Of a DNA stretch of 46,525 nt, positions 16,786 to 24,075 are shown in pieces (position 1 is the first letter of the stretch; each line of letters starts with the position of its first letter). A program made the translations under genes and the position numbers. The notes under the pieces are model-generated. The model was not told the origin of the DNA, made no database searches, and was given only the letters and a program-made list of their open reading frames with translations. Origin of the DNA: Myxosarcina sp. GA_180221_E-2-1-MAG-40_15 (GTDB taxonomy: Bacteria > Cyanobacteriota > Cyanobacteriia > Cyanobacteriales > Xenococcaceae); assembly GCA_020692205.1 (NCBI GenBank), contig JAIMKV010000036.1, forward strand, positions 249 through 46,773, written 5' to 3'.

Positions 16786-17085
16786 TTAAGTTTCTTTTAG
16801 GATGATATTGGTTAATTTGCCGTCGCCAATTGGATTAAACTCAACTATTTGATAGGCTTTGGCATCAATAATTAGGCGATCGCCCGAGCGTAGTTCAATT
16901 GCCAATTGGGTTTGCACTTTAAACACAAATTTTCTTCCAGTGGCTAGTTCCCCAAACAGATCCTCATAACTTTGGTCGAATATGCCCGACAAAGTTAGAA
17001 ACGTAGCCGTGACAGAATTAACTGCTGCCACGGTGCTAAATTCGTTCTGGGTAAAAAAATCTAAATTTTCAGACCAGGCACTCAT
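16786..17085 (-). CDS. Head-tail joining protein, lambda FII-like
   Basis: The 99-residue product has the right length and pattern for the FII/head-closure family (PF05354-like). The N-terminus has FSTVAAVNSVTATFLTLSGI, then FDQSYEDLFGE. The middle has FKVQTQLAIELRSGDRLIID. The end is AYQIVEFNPIGDGKLTNIIL. In this family the GDxLxI strand and the final 'G-x-x-x-x-x-L' strand are conserved. The protein seals the head after DNA packaging and docks the tail. Its ATG overlaps the stop of the 82-residue gene by four bases (ATGA), showing coupling. The gene order from capsid to tail tube supports the call. Confidence 0.75.
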   Translation of the reverse strand: MSAWSENLDFFTQNEFSTVAAVNSVTATFLTLSGIFDQSYEDLFGELATGRKFVFKVQTQLAIELRSGDRLIIDAKAYQIVEFNPIGDGKLTNIILKET

Positions 17086-17330
17086 TCTTCACGGACGACC
17101 TGCGAACTCTCGCGGCGCTCAACTTCTGCACTTTCGACTTTATACAAAGCATCATCCCACTCAGATTCAACTCCCGCTTCTGTCAAATCAAGAGGGGGGT
17201 CGCAGGGTTCGATCTTTTCGCCGTGAATAGCAGCTTGGGATTCAGTTAAAAAAATCTTTTTGCCAAGTTCAATACCTTGACCGCAGTGAATCAAGGTGCC
17301 AGCTTCTCTAGTCAAATACCAATTTTTCAT
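17082..17330 (-). CDS. Small phage protein between capsid and joining genes
   Basis: This 82-residue acidic protein has an N-terminal segment KNWYLTREAGTLIHCGQGIE, then LTESQAAIHGEKIEP. The 'Lte-x-qA-x-x-H-x-x-x-I' pattern recurs in the neighbouring 64- and 271-residue products, so the three may share a small domain. The start is ATG 17,330, overlapping the upstream TAA (TAATG), and the stop overlaps the next ATG. The tight coupling and position after the capsid gene suggest a head-completion or decoration role. I do not recognise a named family. Confidence 0.6.
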   Translation of the reverse strand: MKNWYLTREAGTLIHCGQGIELGKKIFLTESQAAIHGEKIEPCDPPLDLTEAGVESEWDDALYKVESAEVERRESSQVVREE

Positions 17331-17524
17331 TATTTTTTACTTTCGGTTTGTGTCTTGGTTTGGGGTTGAATCAAATGCTGATAGCGCATCGCTTCAGCTT
17401 CTGTTAACTCCACTGGTTCGTGGGGCTGATAGGTTTGTCTGGTTTTTCTGCCGAGTGCGCTAATAGTCTCTCGGTGCAGCGGAAAATCACGAACGCAGTA
17501 GGTTTGTTTAATTTCTTTTTCCAT
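17330..17524 (-). CDS. Small phage protein downstream of the capsid gene
   Basis: The 64-residue basic product begins MEKEIKQTYCVRDFPLHR and contains PVELTEAEAMRYQHLIQP, the same 'Lte-x-xA-x-x-x-x-x-I-x-P' pattern as its neighbours. It ends in a Lys/Thr/Gln-rich tail. The start at ATG 17,524 lies 35 bases after the capsid stop. It is coupled to the next gene through TAATG. Probably a capsid accessory protein; no family assigned. It is short, but packing and shared motif support it as real. Confidence 0.55.
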   Translation of the reverse strand: MEKEIKQTYCVRDFPLHRETISALGRKTRQTYQPHEPVELTEAEAMRYQHLIQPQTKTQTESKK

Positions 17525-17559
17525 TTTTGCTAAGGGCGAACGGCCGTATTATTCCGTAT

Positions 17560-19458
17560 TTAATTATTTTGAACATCAGTGGCAACTGCAAAATATTTAC
17601 CGCGCGTCAGCTCAAGATCTACAAGCTGCTTTGCGATAACTTTAACGATCGCATTAGAAGATTCTGAGTAAGGATCGACCATGACATCTAACCCGCTCCA
17701 AATCCCCAGCAGCACATTGGAAAAGTCGCCAAAAAAGATTGATGTTAGGTTATTTGCCGTTCCCTTGCTCAAATTATTGGGAATTTGATTAGAACAGCGG
17801 ACGCGATAGCCCGCAATCGATCCTTCTGTAGGAGAGGTATTTTGCCAGATCCAGCTACCCGCACCAGTTGTGGGGTCGTCTAAGGTCTTCATCAGCTTGG
17901 CTTTGGTTTTGGCGTTGACCACATAGCCAAAATTACCCCCCTTCATCGCGTTTGCCTGATCTACTTGAGCAATCAGATCGACTAATGCCGACCAGGTTAA
18001 AGCCCCACCATTTGCCCCCAAAACAATGCTTAAAACTTCTGGGTGCGAGACAATTCCTAAAGGCTCTTCGCCAATACCCGAGCCAAAGCCTATGGTGCGG
18101 TCGAGTTCTAAAGCCAGACCACGGATTAATCTAGCTCTAGCGTAGTTTTCAATATCAATACTGCTTTGATTGACCATTTCGTAGGTCATCTTAGTCAGGC
18201 AGGCAAGCTTTTTGGGCGAGAGATTGATCTTGTCAAAAGTCCCTTCATCTTCAGTAATTGGCATTCCTTCACCAATCCAATAACCTTTAGTAAAGGTTGA
18301 CTCTCTCGGAATCTCCACATTCCCCTGCAAGTCGCGCAGGTAGGTAACCCCCATGCTCAAAAACGCCGACTCGTTATAAAGCTGCTCGATAAAGCGATCG
18401 CTTAATAAGTCAGTCGAGATTAAATTACCCGCAGCGGCTGGGGTCTGAGTGTCGTATGGCGCTCGATAGGATACAAGCTGGGACTGATCGACATAGATCC
18501 CTTCAGGGGGCTTACCAATTCTAGTTTCTAACTCACGGCTAACCTCTAGCTCCAATCCTGCCTTGTCTGCCGACACTCTCCCAGCCGCGTAGCCAATTGC
18601 CCGCAAAAAAGAATACTGTCGACGCTCTTTATTGCTCATCTCCACTGGAGCTAAAGTTTTAGCCACAGGTGCAACAGCTCCTTGGGTTACCTGATCTAAA
18701 TAAAGCGACCTGGCCGCTTCAATCGAATAGCCCTCGTCAATTGCTTTTTGTCCCAACTCCCTGTGACCGTGTTTGGCAATTAGCGCGTTAATACCGCCCA
18801 CGCGATCGCGCTCTTGCTTTCTGATATCGACTTCGTTTATTATTGGTGCTTCGGGGGGCATTATCTCATTCGCCTCAATTACCTTACTCTCTGAGTTTTC
18901 CCCTTTCGGTGTGAAATACGAACGCCCAACCCCTACAGAAGCGTCGGCGGGAACGGTAACAATTGAAGTCTCAAAAGGAGTCCACTTAACCGCGCGGTAA
19001 ACATCAAAGTTATTTCGTTGCCCAATTAGTTTGATTTCATTAATCTCATAGCCAATCGAGACATTACGCACGATGCCAGCCTTGATACTTTGGTAAATCT
19101 TTTCAGCTAATTCATGTTGGTCAAACTTAATCTGGTTATGCAGTTTGTTGCTGTCTAGCCAAGCTTTTTCAATGATTCCAATATAATCATCGCGATTGTG
19201 ATTAAATAGTACATTTGCACCATCATTAAAACGCTCTAAGTTAACTGCACCTTCTGAGTGATCTAATTCCTCATAACCAAACCAGCGAAAATAAGGCGTG
19301 CTAGAACTAACTGATAGTACAATTGTTCTTTCTTCTGTTATTTGAGGTTCAAGTTCAACAAACCTTTGATTATGCTTGGGTATTTGAGCGTAAGATTTGC
19401 CTGGTTTGGGATTGGCAGGGACAAATGTTTCTCCCAAATCCTTTAATAAGATTGTCAT
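17560..19458 (-). CDS. Fused prohead protease and HK97-fold major capsid protein
   Basis: The 632-residue protein combines two normally separate genes. Residues about 30-185 match HK97-type prohead proteases (peptidase S78-like): GANVLFNHNRDDYIG gives His87, and GIVRNVSIGYEI gives Ser134, the His/Ser order of the family. A helical scaffold-like stretch follows (about 205-300). Residues about 335-632 match the Phage_capsid family: GNLISTDLLSDRFIEQLYN, GYWIGEGMPITEDEGTFDKI, LACLTKMTYEMVNQSS and IFFGDFSNVLLGIWSGLDVM. The protease would assemble with the capsid subunit and cut away the N-terminal delta region. The ATG is at 19,458, after an unusual leader with interleaved inverted repeats. It lies between the portal gene and the small head genes. 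Confidence 0.92.
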   Translation of the reverse strand: MTILLKDLGETFVPANPKPGKSYAQIPKHNQRFVELEPQITEERTIVLSVSSSTPYFRWFGYEELDHSEGAVNLERFNDGANVLFNHNRDDYIGIIEKAWLDSNKLHNQIKFDQHELAEKIYQSIKAGIVRNVSIGYEINEIKLIGQRNNFDVYRAVKWTPFETSIVTVPADASVGVGRSYFTPKGENSESKVIEANEIMPPEAPIINEVDIRKQERDRVGGINALIAKHGHRELGQKAIDEGYSIEAARSLYLDQVTQGAVAPVAKTLAPVEMSNKERRQYSFLRAIGYAAGRVSADKAGLELEVSRELETRIGKPPEGIYVDQSQLVSYRAPYDTQTPAAAGNLISTDLLSDRFIEQLYNESAFLSMGVTYLRDLQGNVEIPRESTFTKGYWIGEGMPITEDEGTFDKINLSPKKLACLTKMTYEMVNQSSIDIENYARARLIRGLALELDRTIGFGSGIGEEPLGIVSHPEVLSIVLGANGGALTWSALVDLIAQVDQANAMKGGNFGYVVNAKTKAKLMKTLDDPTTGAGSWIWQNTSPTEGSIAGYRVRCSNQIPNNLSKGTANNLTSIFFGDFSNVLLGIWSGLDVMVDPYSESSNAIVKVIAKQLVDLELTRGKYFAVATDVQNN

Positions 19459-19474
19459 TTTTTTAAGGCTCTCT

Positions 19475-19538
19475 GGCTCTAGGCTCTAAGCTAAGCGCCC
19501 TCTAAACTCTTAGAGCCTAGAGCCTATGGGCGCTTAGC
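19475..19538. repeat. Two interleaved perfect inverted repeats in the capsid-gene leader (pseudoknot order)
   Basis: Arm A, GGCTCTAGGCTCTA (19,475-19,488), is the exact reverse complement of A' (19,511-19,524). Arm B, GCTAAGCGCCC (19,490-19,500), is the exact reverse complement of B' (19,528-19,538). The order is A-B-A'-B', so both can pair at once only as a pseudoknot. The element lies 17-80 bases upstream of the protease/capsid ATG, in the transcript between portal and capsid genes. It may derive from heptamer repeats (GGCTCTA units). Confidence 0.85.
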
Positions 19539-19592
19539 CTATTGTTAGTTTTCCCGCTATTTTGTTACAATCATTAAAATTCCTCACGCCAG

Positions 19593-21122
19593 TTAACCAT
19601 CTAGGTTAATTTGAACCCCCATTTGTTTAAGCAATTCTCGTTCGCGAGCGATCGCCCTTACCGACTCTTCAAAATCTTTACCTTGTTCTGAGTAGACATC
19701 GCTAAAGGTAGTCATTCCAGCACCTAATGATGCAATAGTCGCCTGCACTTCCTTATGCGGATCGACCCAGGCCCAGCCGCGAAACTGCCACTTACAGGCT
19801 TGGTAGCGCTTAGGCCTTAACTCGTAATCGGGGAAATTTAACACCCCAGCCATAACCGCCAGATCCAGCCAGCCATCAGATTCGGGATTGCCAAAGATTA
19901 CCTCTTTTAAAAAATGTGTGGCAAACCAAACCTGCAAAACCTTATAGCGATCGCGTGCGGTAATTAAACTCAAGCGAGAAGAAGAGTAATTAGTTTTAGA
20001 ATAATCATTGCTCATCGTCTCGTAACTTACCCCTATCCCCGCCCCACTAGCCCGTAGCTGCTGCTCGATAAAGGTAACCAGATTAGCGTTAGGACGCTTG
20101 GGGTCAAAAGCTTCCATGCTTTCCCCTGGAGCAAGATAGCGCATCACCCCAGGCTCAAACTTCTCATCAGCGGGTAGTTCACTGCTGTTTTCCCCACCAG
20201 GTTCACCTAAAAGATCGCCGTAGGGCGTAGTAATCATCGCCATCACACAGCTAGCCAGCTTGGCTGCCAATAGCTCATTTTCCTCATAGTCGCCCATATT
20301 TTTGAGCCTGAGTAGAGTAGAAAACAGCAAAGGCAATCCCCTTGCCTGGTTAGGGCGATCGCTAAAATGCAGGTGAATAATTTCCGACGCAGGTATTCTT
20401 TGCAGCTCTCTGCTAGCTACCCCCGAGCGACCTACCCACGAATCCCCAGGATGCTCGCGGTAAAACCAATAGGCAACAGGACGCTGCCACTGGTCAACTT
20501 CCACTCCCATGACAATTTGATTTGTGCCATGGATGCAGTTATGCTCCTCCGCTAGCTGATCGGCCTCAATGATTTCTAGGGCAAAAGGCACAGGCGAACC
20601 GCTAAAGCTTTGTTTTACCTTGCGCACAAACACCTCCCCAGACTCCAAACAAGAGCGCAGAGCTAGCTGCTGAATTCCCGCAAAATTAAGTTTACCTGCC
20701 GTGTGACACCAAAGCTTTTCCTCCGCCCAATCTTTAAAAGCTGATTCAATTAAATTATTAACCCGATCGTCATTCCTGTCCTTTGCCTTGAGCTGCTTAA
20801 CCTGAGACTGGAAAGTAATCCCCAAGTAAACCACATTATCAACCAGCTTACCAATTACACCCCTGGCATAATCATTATTGCGAATCACGTCACGCGAGCG
20901 CCCGCGCAGAGTAGTCAGATCCGCCCAAATATCGGCATTAGCAGAATTTTGGGATACGAACCAATTGCCATAGTTGCGTCCTCGTTTTGCTCCGTCATAT
21001 CTTCTTGAGGACACGGGGCTTGAATTTAATTCAAGCCCGTGAGATGTCCGTTTAAGAACATGAGCTGGAGAATGCCTTGGTGGGGTGTTCCAAAGTTGAC
21101 GAATAAAGCTCGCTAGACCCAT
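19593..21122 (-). CDS. Portal protein, lambda gpB family
   Basis: The product (509 residues from ATG 21,122; 515 from GTG 21,140) follows the lambda-family portal pattern (TIGR01539). Seen in order: SRDVIRNNDYARGVIGKLVD, then AFKDWAEEKLWCHTAGKLNF, LALRSCLESGEVFVRKV, EIIEADQLAEEHN, RIPASEIIHLHFSDRPNQ, RGLPLLFSTLLRLKNMGDYE and VSYETMSNDYSKTNYSSSRL. The dodecameric portal forms the DNA channel and motor dock at one capsid vertex. I prefer the ATG at 21,122 (MGLASFIRQL) as start, but no clear ribosome site decides. Residues about 24-39 are encoded by a palindromic element also found in the terminase gene. Confidence 0.92.
   Translation of the reverse strand: MGLASFIRQLWNTPPRHSPAHVLKRTSHGLELNSSPVSSRRYDGAKRGRNYGNWFVSQNSANADIWADLTTLRGRSRDVIRNNDYARGVIGKLVDNVVYLGITFQSQVKQLKAKDRNDDRVNNLIESAFKDWAEEKLWCHTAGKLNFAGIQQLALRSCLESGEVFVRKVKQSFSGSPVPFALEIIEADQLAEEHNCIHGTNQIVMGVEVDQWQRPVAYWFYREHPGDSWVGRSGVASRELQRIPASEIIHLHFSDRPNQARGLPLLFSTLLRLKNMGDYEENELLAAKLASCVMAMITTPYGDLLGEPGGENSSELPADEKFEPGVMRYLAPGESMEAFDPKRPNANLVTFIEQQLRASGAGIGVSYETMSNDYSKTNYSSSRLSLITARDRYKVLQVWFATHFLKEVIFGNPESDGWLDLAVMAGVLNFPDYELRPKRYQACKWQFRGWAWVDPHKEVQATIASLGAGMTTFSDVYSEQGKDFEESVRAIARERELLKQMGVQINLDG
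21007..21053. repeat. Palindromic element, copy A (inside portal gene)
   Basis: Left arm GAGGACACGGGG (21,007-21,018) and right arm CCCGTGAGATGTCCGTTT (21,036-21,053) are identical to the arms of copy B at 22,109-22,155. The middle forms GCTTGAA / TTCAAGC with a 5-base loop. The stem has the same single extra G on the left as copy B. It is translated in frame near the portal N-terminus. Confidence 0.88.
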
Positions 21123-21158
21123 ATTAATACCATTGATCACTATTGCTAGTTTGCCCAG

Positions 21159-21458
21159 ATGACCACCAGAGAAATGTTAGAAGATCGGATTGTGGAAATG
21201 GTTTTTTGCCCTTGGCAACAATTACCAGAAAAGTTAACCAAACTAGGTTTAAAAGTAAACGTTACAGAAAAAGGAGAATCACTAGTAATCAGTAATGGTC
21301 ATCAAGTTCATGGTTTAACTGATATCGATCCATCAACAAAAGCAGTAATTATTGGTGCTGTCCTCTCAGGTTCTTTTAGAATTGGTTTCTATTTTCCTGG
21401 GTTGATGCCCAAAATTCAGAAACAATGGCAAGAAAATTCTAGGAAGAAGAAAAACTAA
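21159..21458 (+). CDS. Hypothetical protein encoded antisense to the phage operon (moron-like)
   Basis: This is a 99-residue plus-strand ORF in the gap between the portal and gpW-like genes, where all neighbours are on the minus strand. Its start, ATG 21,159, is divergent from the portal start, and its last 20 bases overlap the end of the gpW-like gene. The product begins MTTREMLEDRIVEMVFCPW and contains LVISNGHQVHGLTDIDPSTK and VIIGAVLSGSFRIGFYFPG, a credible mixed alpha/beta composition, then ends in a basic tail. I see no known family, signal or membrane anchor and no strong ribosome site. It lies between the two copies of the palindromic element, so it may have been brought in. Confidence 0.5.
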   Translation: MTTREMLEDRIVEMVFCPWQQLPEKLTKLGLKVNVTEKGESLVISNGHQVHGLTDIDPSTKAVIIGAVLSGSFRIGFYFPGLMPKIQKQWQENSRKKKN

Positions 21459-21978
21459 TCCCGATATTCCGCCCGCCGATTCCAACCTGCCTGCGCGCAT
21501 AGCGAATCCGTTTTCTCAAATATTCCTGCCGAGAAGTGAGTTCTGCTAAATCCTGATAGCGCATCATGCGATCGCCAATGCGATATTCAGCTACCGCCCC
21601 CGACACCAGACGCGCGATCGCAGCAGTAATTACCTCTAATTCCTTCTCGTCATCACTGCGAGGATCTAGTGTGGTCAAACTCTCATAGCTGCCCTTAACT
21701 TCAATCTTGGCAATTCCTAAAGTTTTACGACCACTGCCTGAGAGCATGACAAACTGTGCCTGATAAACCCCTGTGGCTAATTGGCTACAACGATCCTCGG
21801 ATAAGCTGAATTCCCACCCGTCAACCGAACCGACGGCAGTCAAGTCAACCGCTCCCCTCTGACCTCGGATAAAGCAAGACAGAGTATCAGTCAAAAAATT
21901 ATAATCAGGAAAATGCTCAAACCAGGACAAGCGATCGCCCTGTGTAAAACTTGTGGGAATATTAAAAATCAAAGGCAT
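21439..21978 (-). CDS. Head-tail connector, gpW-like C-terminal domain
   Basis: The frame is open from 22,116, but the first 46 residues are translated repeat-rich spacer; ATG 21,978 (MPLIFNIPTSFTQGDRLSWF) is the likely start, giving 179 residues. Residues about 1-110 form a beta-rich domain (VDGWEFSLSEDRCSQLATGV, KTLGIAKIEVKG). After TLDPRSDDEKELEVITAAIA comes a short helical hairpin with EYRIGDRMMRYQDLAELTSR, the gpW-like layout found in many siphophages (two helices around a small beta hairpin). gpW-type proteins stop DNA leaking and form the platform for FII. The gene lies between terminase and portal. Confidence 0.72.
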   Translation of the reverse strand: MPLIFNIPTSFTQGDRLSWFEHFPDYNFLTDTLSCFIRGQRGAVDLTAVGSVDGWEFSLSEDRCSQLATGVYQAQFVMLSGSGRKTLGIAKIEVKGSYESLTTLDPRSDDEKELEVITAAIARLVSGAVAEYRIGDRMMRYQDLAELTSRQEYLRKRIRYARRQVGIGGRNIGISFSSS

Positions 21979-22064
21979 AATTGGCAAAAATAAGAAGTAA
22001 GAAATAAGAAGTAACATATTTCTTACCGAATGGCAAGCGAGCTTAATCTCAAGAAAGTCAAAGA

Positions 22065-24011
22065 TTAATTTCTTCTCCTGCGAACATTTCCCTTGCGACT
22101 CCGAACAAGAGGACACGGGGTCTTAGCTTTGCTGCGACCCGTGAGATGTCCGTTTGGTTTGAAATTGTTCGGAGTTTTATTTATTTGCGAAGTTGCTTTA
22201 TCTGAGGTTGCCTCAGACATAAGTTGTTCCTCAAGCTCGGATTCGATCTTACCCCAGTTCATTCTGGTAACACCCGCCAAATGCGCAGCAGCTAAGGCAT
22301 AGACAAAAGTATCAAGTGGTTCATTTCTAACCCCTGCCAACTTCTCCCACACCATATAGGGCTGGCCGTTACGATGTTTAGTAACCTGTACCTCGCCACA
22401 GAAACCCTCGTACCAATCAGTATCCAAATTGTTAGGGAAGTTAATGTATTTCGCGCCTGGAGTTTCAATCTTGCTCCTTGAATACAAAGTCTCTTTAGCT
22501 AAATCCACCCCAACCTTATACAGGTTAATCCCCCGCTTGATTTTGTCTCCTTTATAGTTAATTTCTTGAGGAGAAGGACGCGAGACTAAAGGCTTGTCCC
22601 CCGACTGCCCTTTAATTGCAAACCAATGCAGATATCTATATTTACGAACATTGTGATAGACTTCTTGTGTCAGATATCCAGAATCGACACAGGTAGCCCT
22701 AATTCTAAGTTCAGCCCCATCGACACGCTGATATACTTTACCAGTCACATGAGCTAGCTGTTCCCAAGCCTGTGTAGAGAGCGGATCGCCTAAAATTTTG
22801 TGATAGTCAATTACATAAGCCTGTTCCCCCTCGCCCCAAGCCACAATTACCACTTCTAGTCGGTCGGCCTGGACATCCACCCCAGCAGTTAGAATTAGTC
22901 CGCCATTAGGAACGAAGCCGCGTTGGTAACCCGACCCAGAGCCGCGATCGCGGTATAGCTGCCAGTCAAGTTTTTCCCCTGCCACCCGTTCAAAAGGCAG
23001 ACCCAAAGTAGCGTTCCAAAAAACCTGCAGCTTTTGTGGGTCATCTCTAGATGTTTCATAATCAAGGCAAAGATCGACCCACCCCTTCCAAGGCGAGTAA
23101 AAGCGGTTGATATGGAAGCCAATATGCTTTGGATCGACCGCTACCGCCGTAGCAACCCATTGCCCTTGGCGCAGCATCTGGGATTTATATTTCTCTTCAA
23201 TCGGACTATTGCAGGACTCGCAAATATAATACACCCCTGATAGGGGATTTGCGTTTTTTGTATCCTTATCAGCATATTGAAACCGCGACCAAATCAAATG
23301 CTGTTTGTGTCCACAGTGGGGACAAGGAACAAAATAGCGCCGCTGGTCTGATACCTCAAACTCCTCTTCAATCCGAGAATTTTCCTTGATTGAAGGGGTA
23401 GAAACCAAAAAAACTAACCAGTTCCAGAAAGTTTCCGTCCGTTGAATAGCCAGCTTAACTGGATCGCCTTCCTTGCCCGCAGAGCGGGGATATTTGTCTA
23501 TCTCATCCCCAAAATATGCCCGAATGCTCATCGAAGCCAAGCTTGAGGGAGAATTAGCCCCAGCCAGTCTCAAAAATCCCCCTGCAAACATCTTCATCAA
23601 AATAGTCGAATTAGCATCTCGCGACCTTTGCGCTATCTTGGCAGTTACTGGCTTAACATGAGTAATCGCACTCGATAGTTTCTCCTTGCTAAAAATCTCC
23701 GCCATATCTGTAGTGGGCTGGGTCATCAGCATCGAGCAGGGATCGAGATCGATTAGATAGCAGATAATAATCAGCAAAATAATCGTTTTACCAATCTGGG
23801 CGCTGCACATTAGCGTAATCTTTTGTACCCCAGCTTCACAGGCAGCATCAAGTATTCCTGCCTGGTAAGGAGCGCGATCGCTGTGCCATCTTCCAGGTTC
23901 AGCACTAGTTTCAGGCAGCTCAAAATTCTCAACTGCCCATTGACTTGGCAACTGTCTTTTTGGTGGTGTAAATTCAGTAAAAGCTTGAGAGATAAGAGCT
24001 TGAGCGTCCAT
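22065..24011 (-). CDS. Terminase large subunit, lambda gpA family
   Basis: The 648-residue protein carries the ATPase and nuclease of the packaging motor (PF05876 type). The Walker A variant is CSAQIGKT (about 69-76), preceded by the adenine-side segment ELPETSAEPGRWHSDRAPYQ. Walker B is RAYFGDEIDKYP (about 164-175). A zinc-finger-like insert has CPHCGH (C230, C233) and CESC (C264, C267). The nuclease domain has LTAGVDVQADRLEVVI with Asp379, and LAGVRNEPLDTFVYALAAAH near the end. The last 30 residues are basic, and part of them is encoded by the palindromic element shared with the portal gene. It starts at ATG 24,011, 64 bases after the small-subunit stop. Lambda gpA relatives usually cut at cos sites. 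Confidence 0.94.
   Translation of the reverse strand: MDAQALISQAFTEFTPPKRQLPSQWAVENFELPETSAEPGRWHSDRAPYQAGILDAACEAGVQKITLMCSAQIGKTIILLIIICYLIDLDPCSMLMTQPTTDMAEIFSKEKLSSAITHVKPVTAKIAQRSRDANSTILMKMFAGGFLRLAGANSPSSLASMSIRAYFGDEIDKYPRSAGKEGDPVKLAIQRTETFWNWLVFLVSTPSIKENSRIEEEFEVSDQRRYFVPCPHCGHKQHLIWSRFQYADKDTKNANPLSGVYYICESCNSPIEEKYKSQMLRQGQWVATAVAVDPKHIGFHINRFYSPWKGWVDLCLDYETSRDDPQKLQVFWNATLGLPFERVAGEKLDWQLYRDRGSGSGYQRGFVPNGGLILTAGVDVQADRLEVVIVAWGEGEQAYVIDYHKILGDPLSTQAWEQLAHVTGKVYQRVDGAELRIRATCVDSGYLTQEVYHNVRKYRYLHWFAIKGQSGDKPLVSRPSPQEINYKGDKIKRGINLYKVGVDLAKETLYSRSKIETPGAKYINFPNNLDTDWYEGFCGEVQVTKHRNGQPYMVWEKLAGVRNEPLDTFVYALAAAHLAGVTRMNWGKIESELEEQLMSEATSDKATSQINKTPNNFKPNGHLTGRSKAKTPCPLVRSRKGNVRRRRN
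22100..22173. repeat. Palindromic element, copy B (inside terminase gene), with outer inverted repeat
   Basis: The left arm GAGGACACGGGG (22,109-22,120) and right arm CCCGTGAGATGTCCGTTT (22,138-22,155) match copy A base for base over 30 positions. The 17-base centre differs from A but keeps a GTC/GAC extension of the stem. Outside it, TCCGAACAA (22,100-22,108) and TTGTTCGGA (22,165-22,173) are a perfect inverted pair. It is translated in a different frame from copy A. Confidence 0.88.
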
Positions 24012-24075
24012 CTCTCAAATATAGAGCAAATCTTAAAAGCAAGCGTGTGATCTAGATCGCAACAACGAGGGCAGA

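Noticed and set aside
21979-22116. 46-residue N-terminal extension of the gpW-like protein
   Set aside because: It translates repeat-rich spacer and overlaps the end of the terminase gene; the internal ATG at 21,978 fits the family start.
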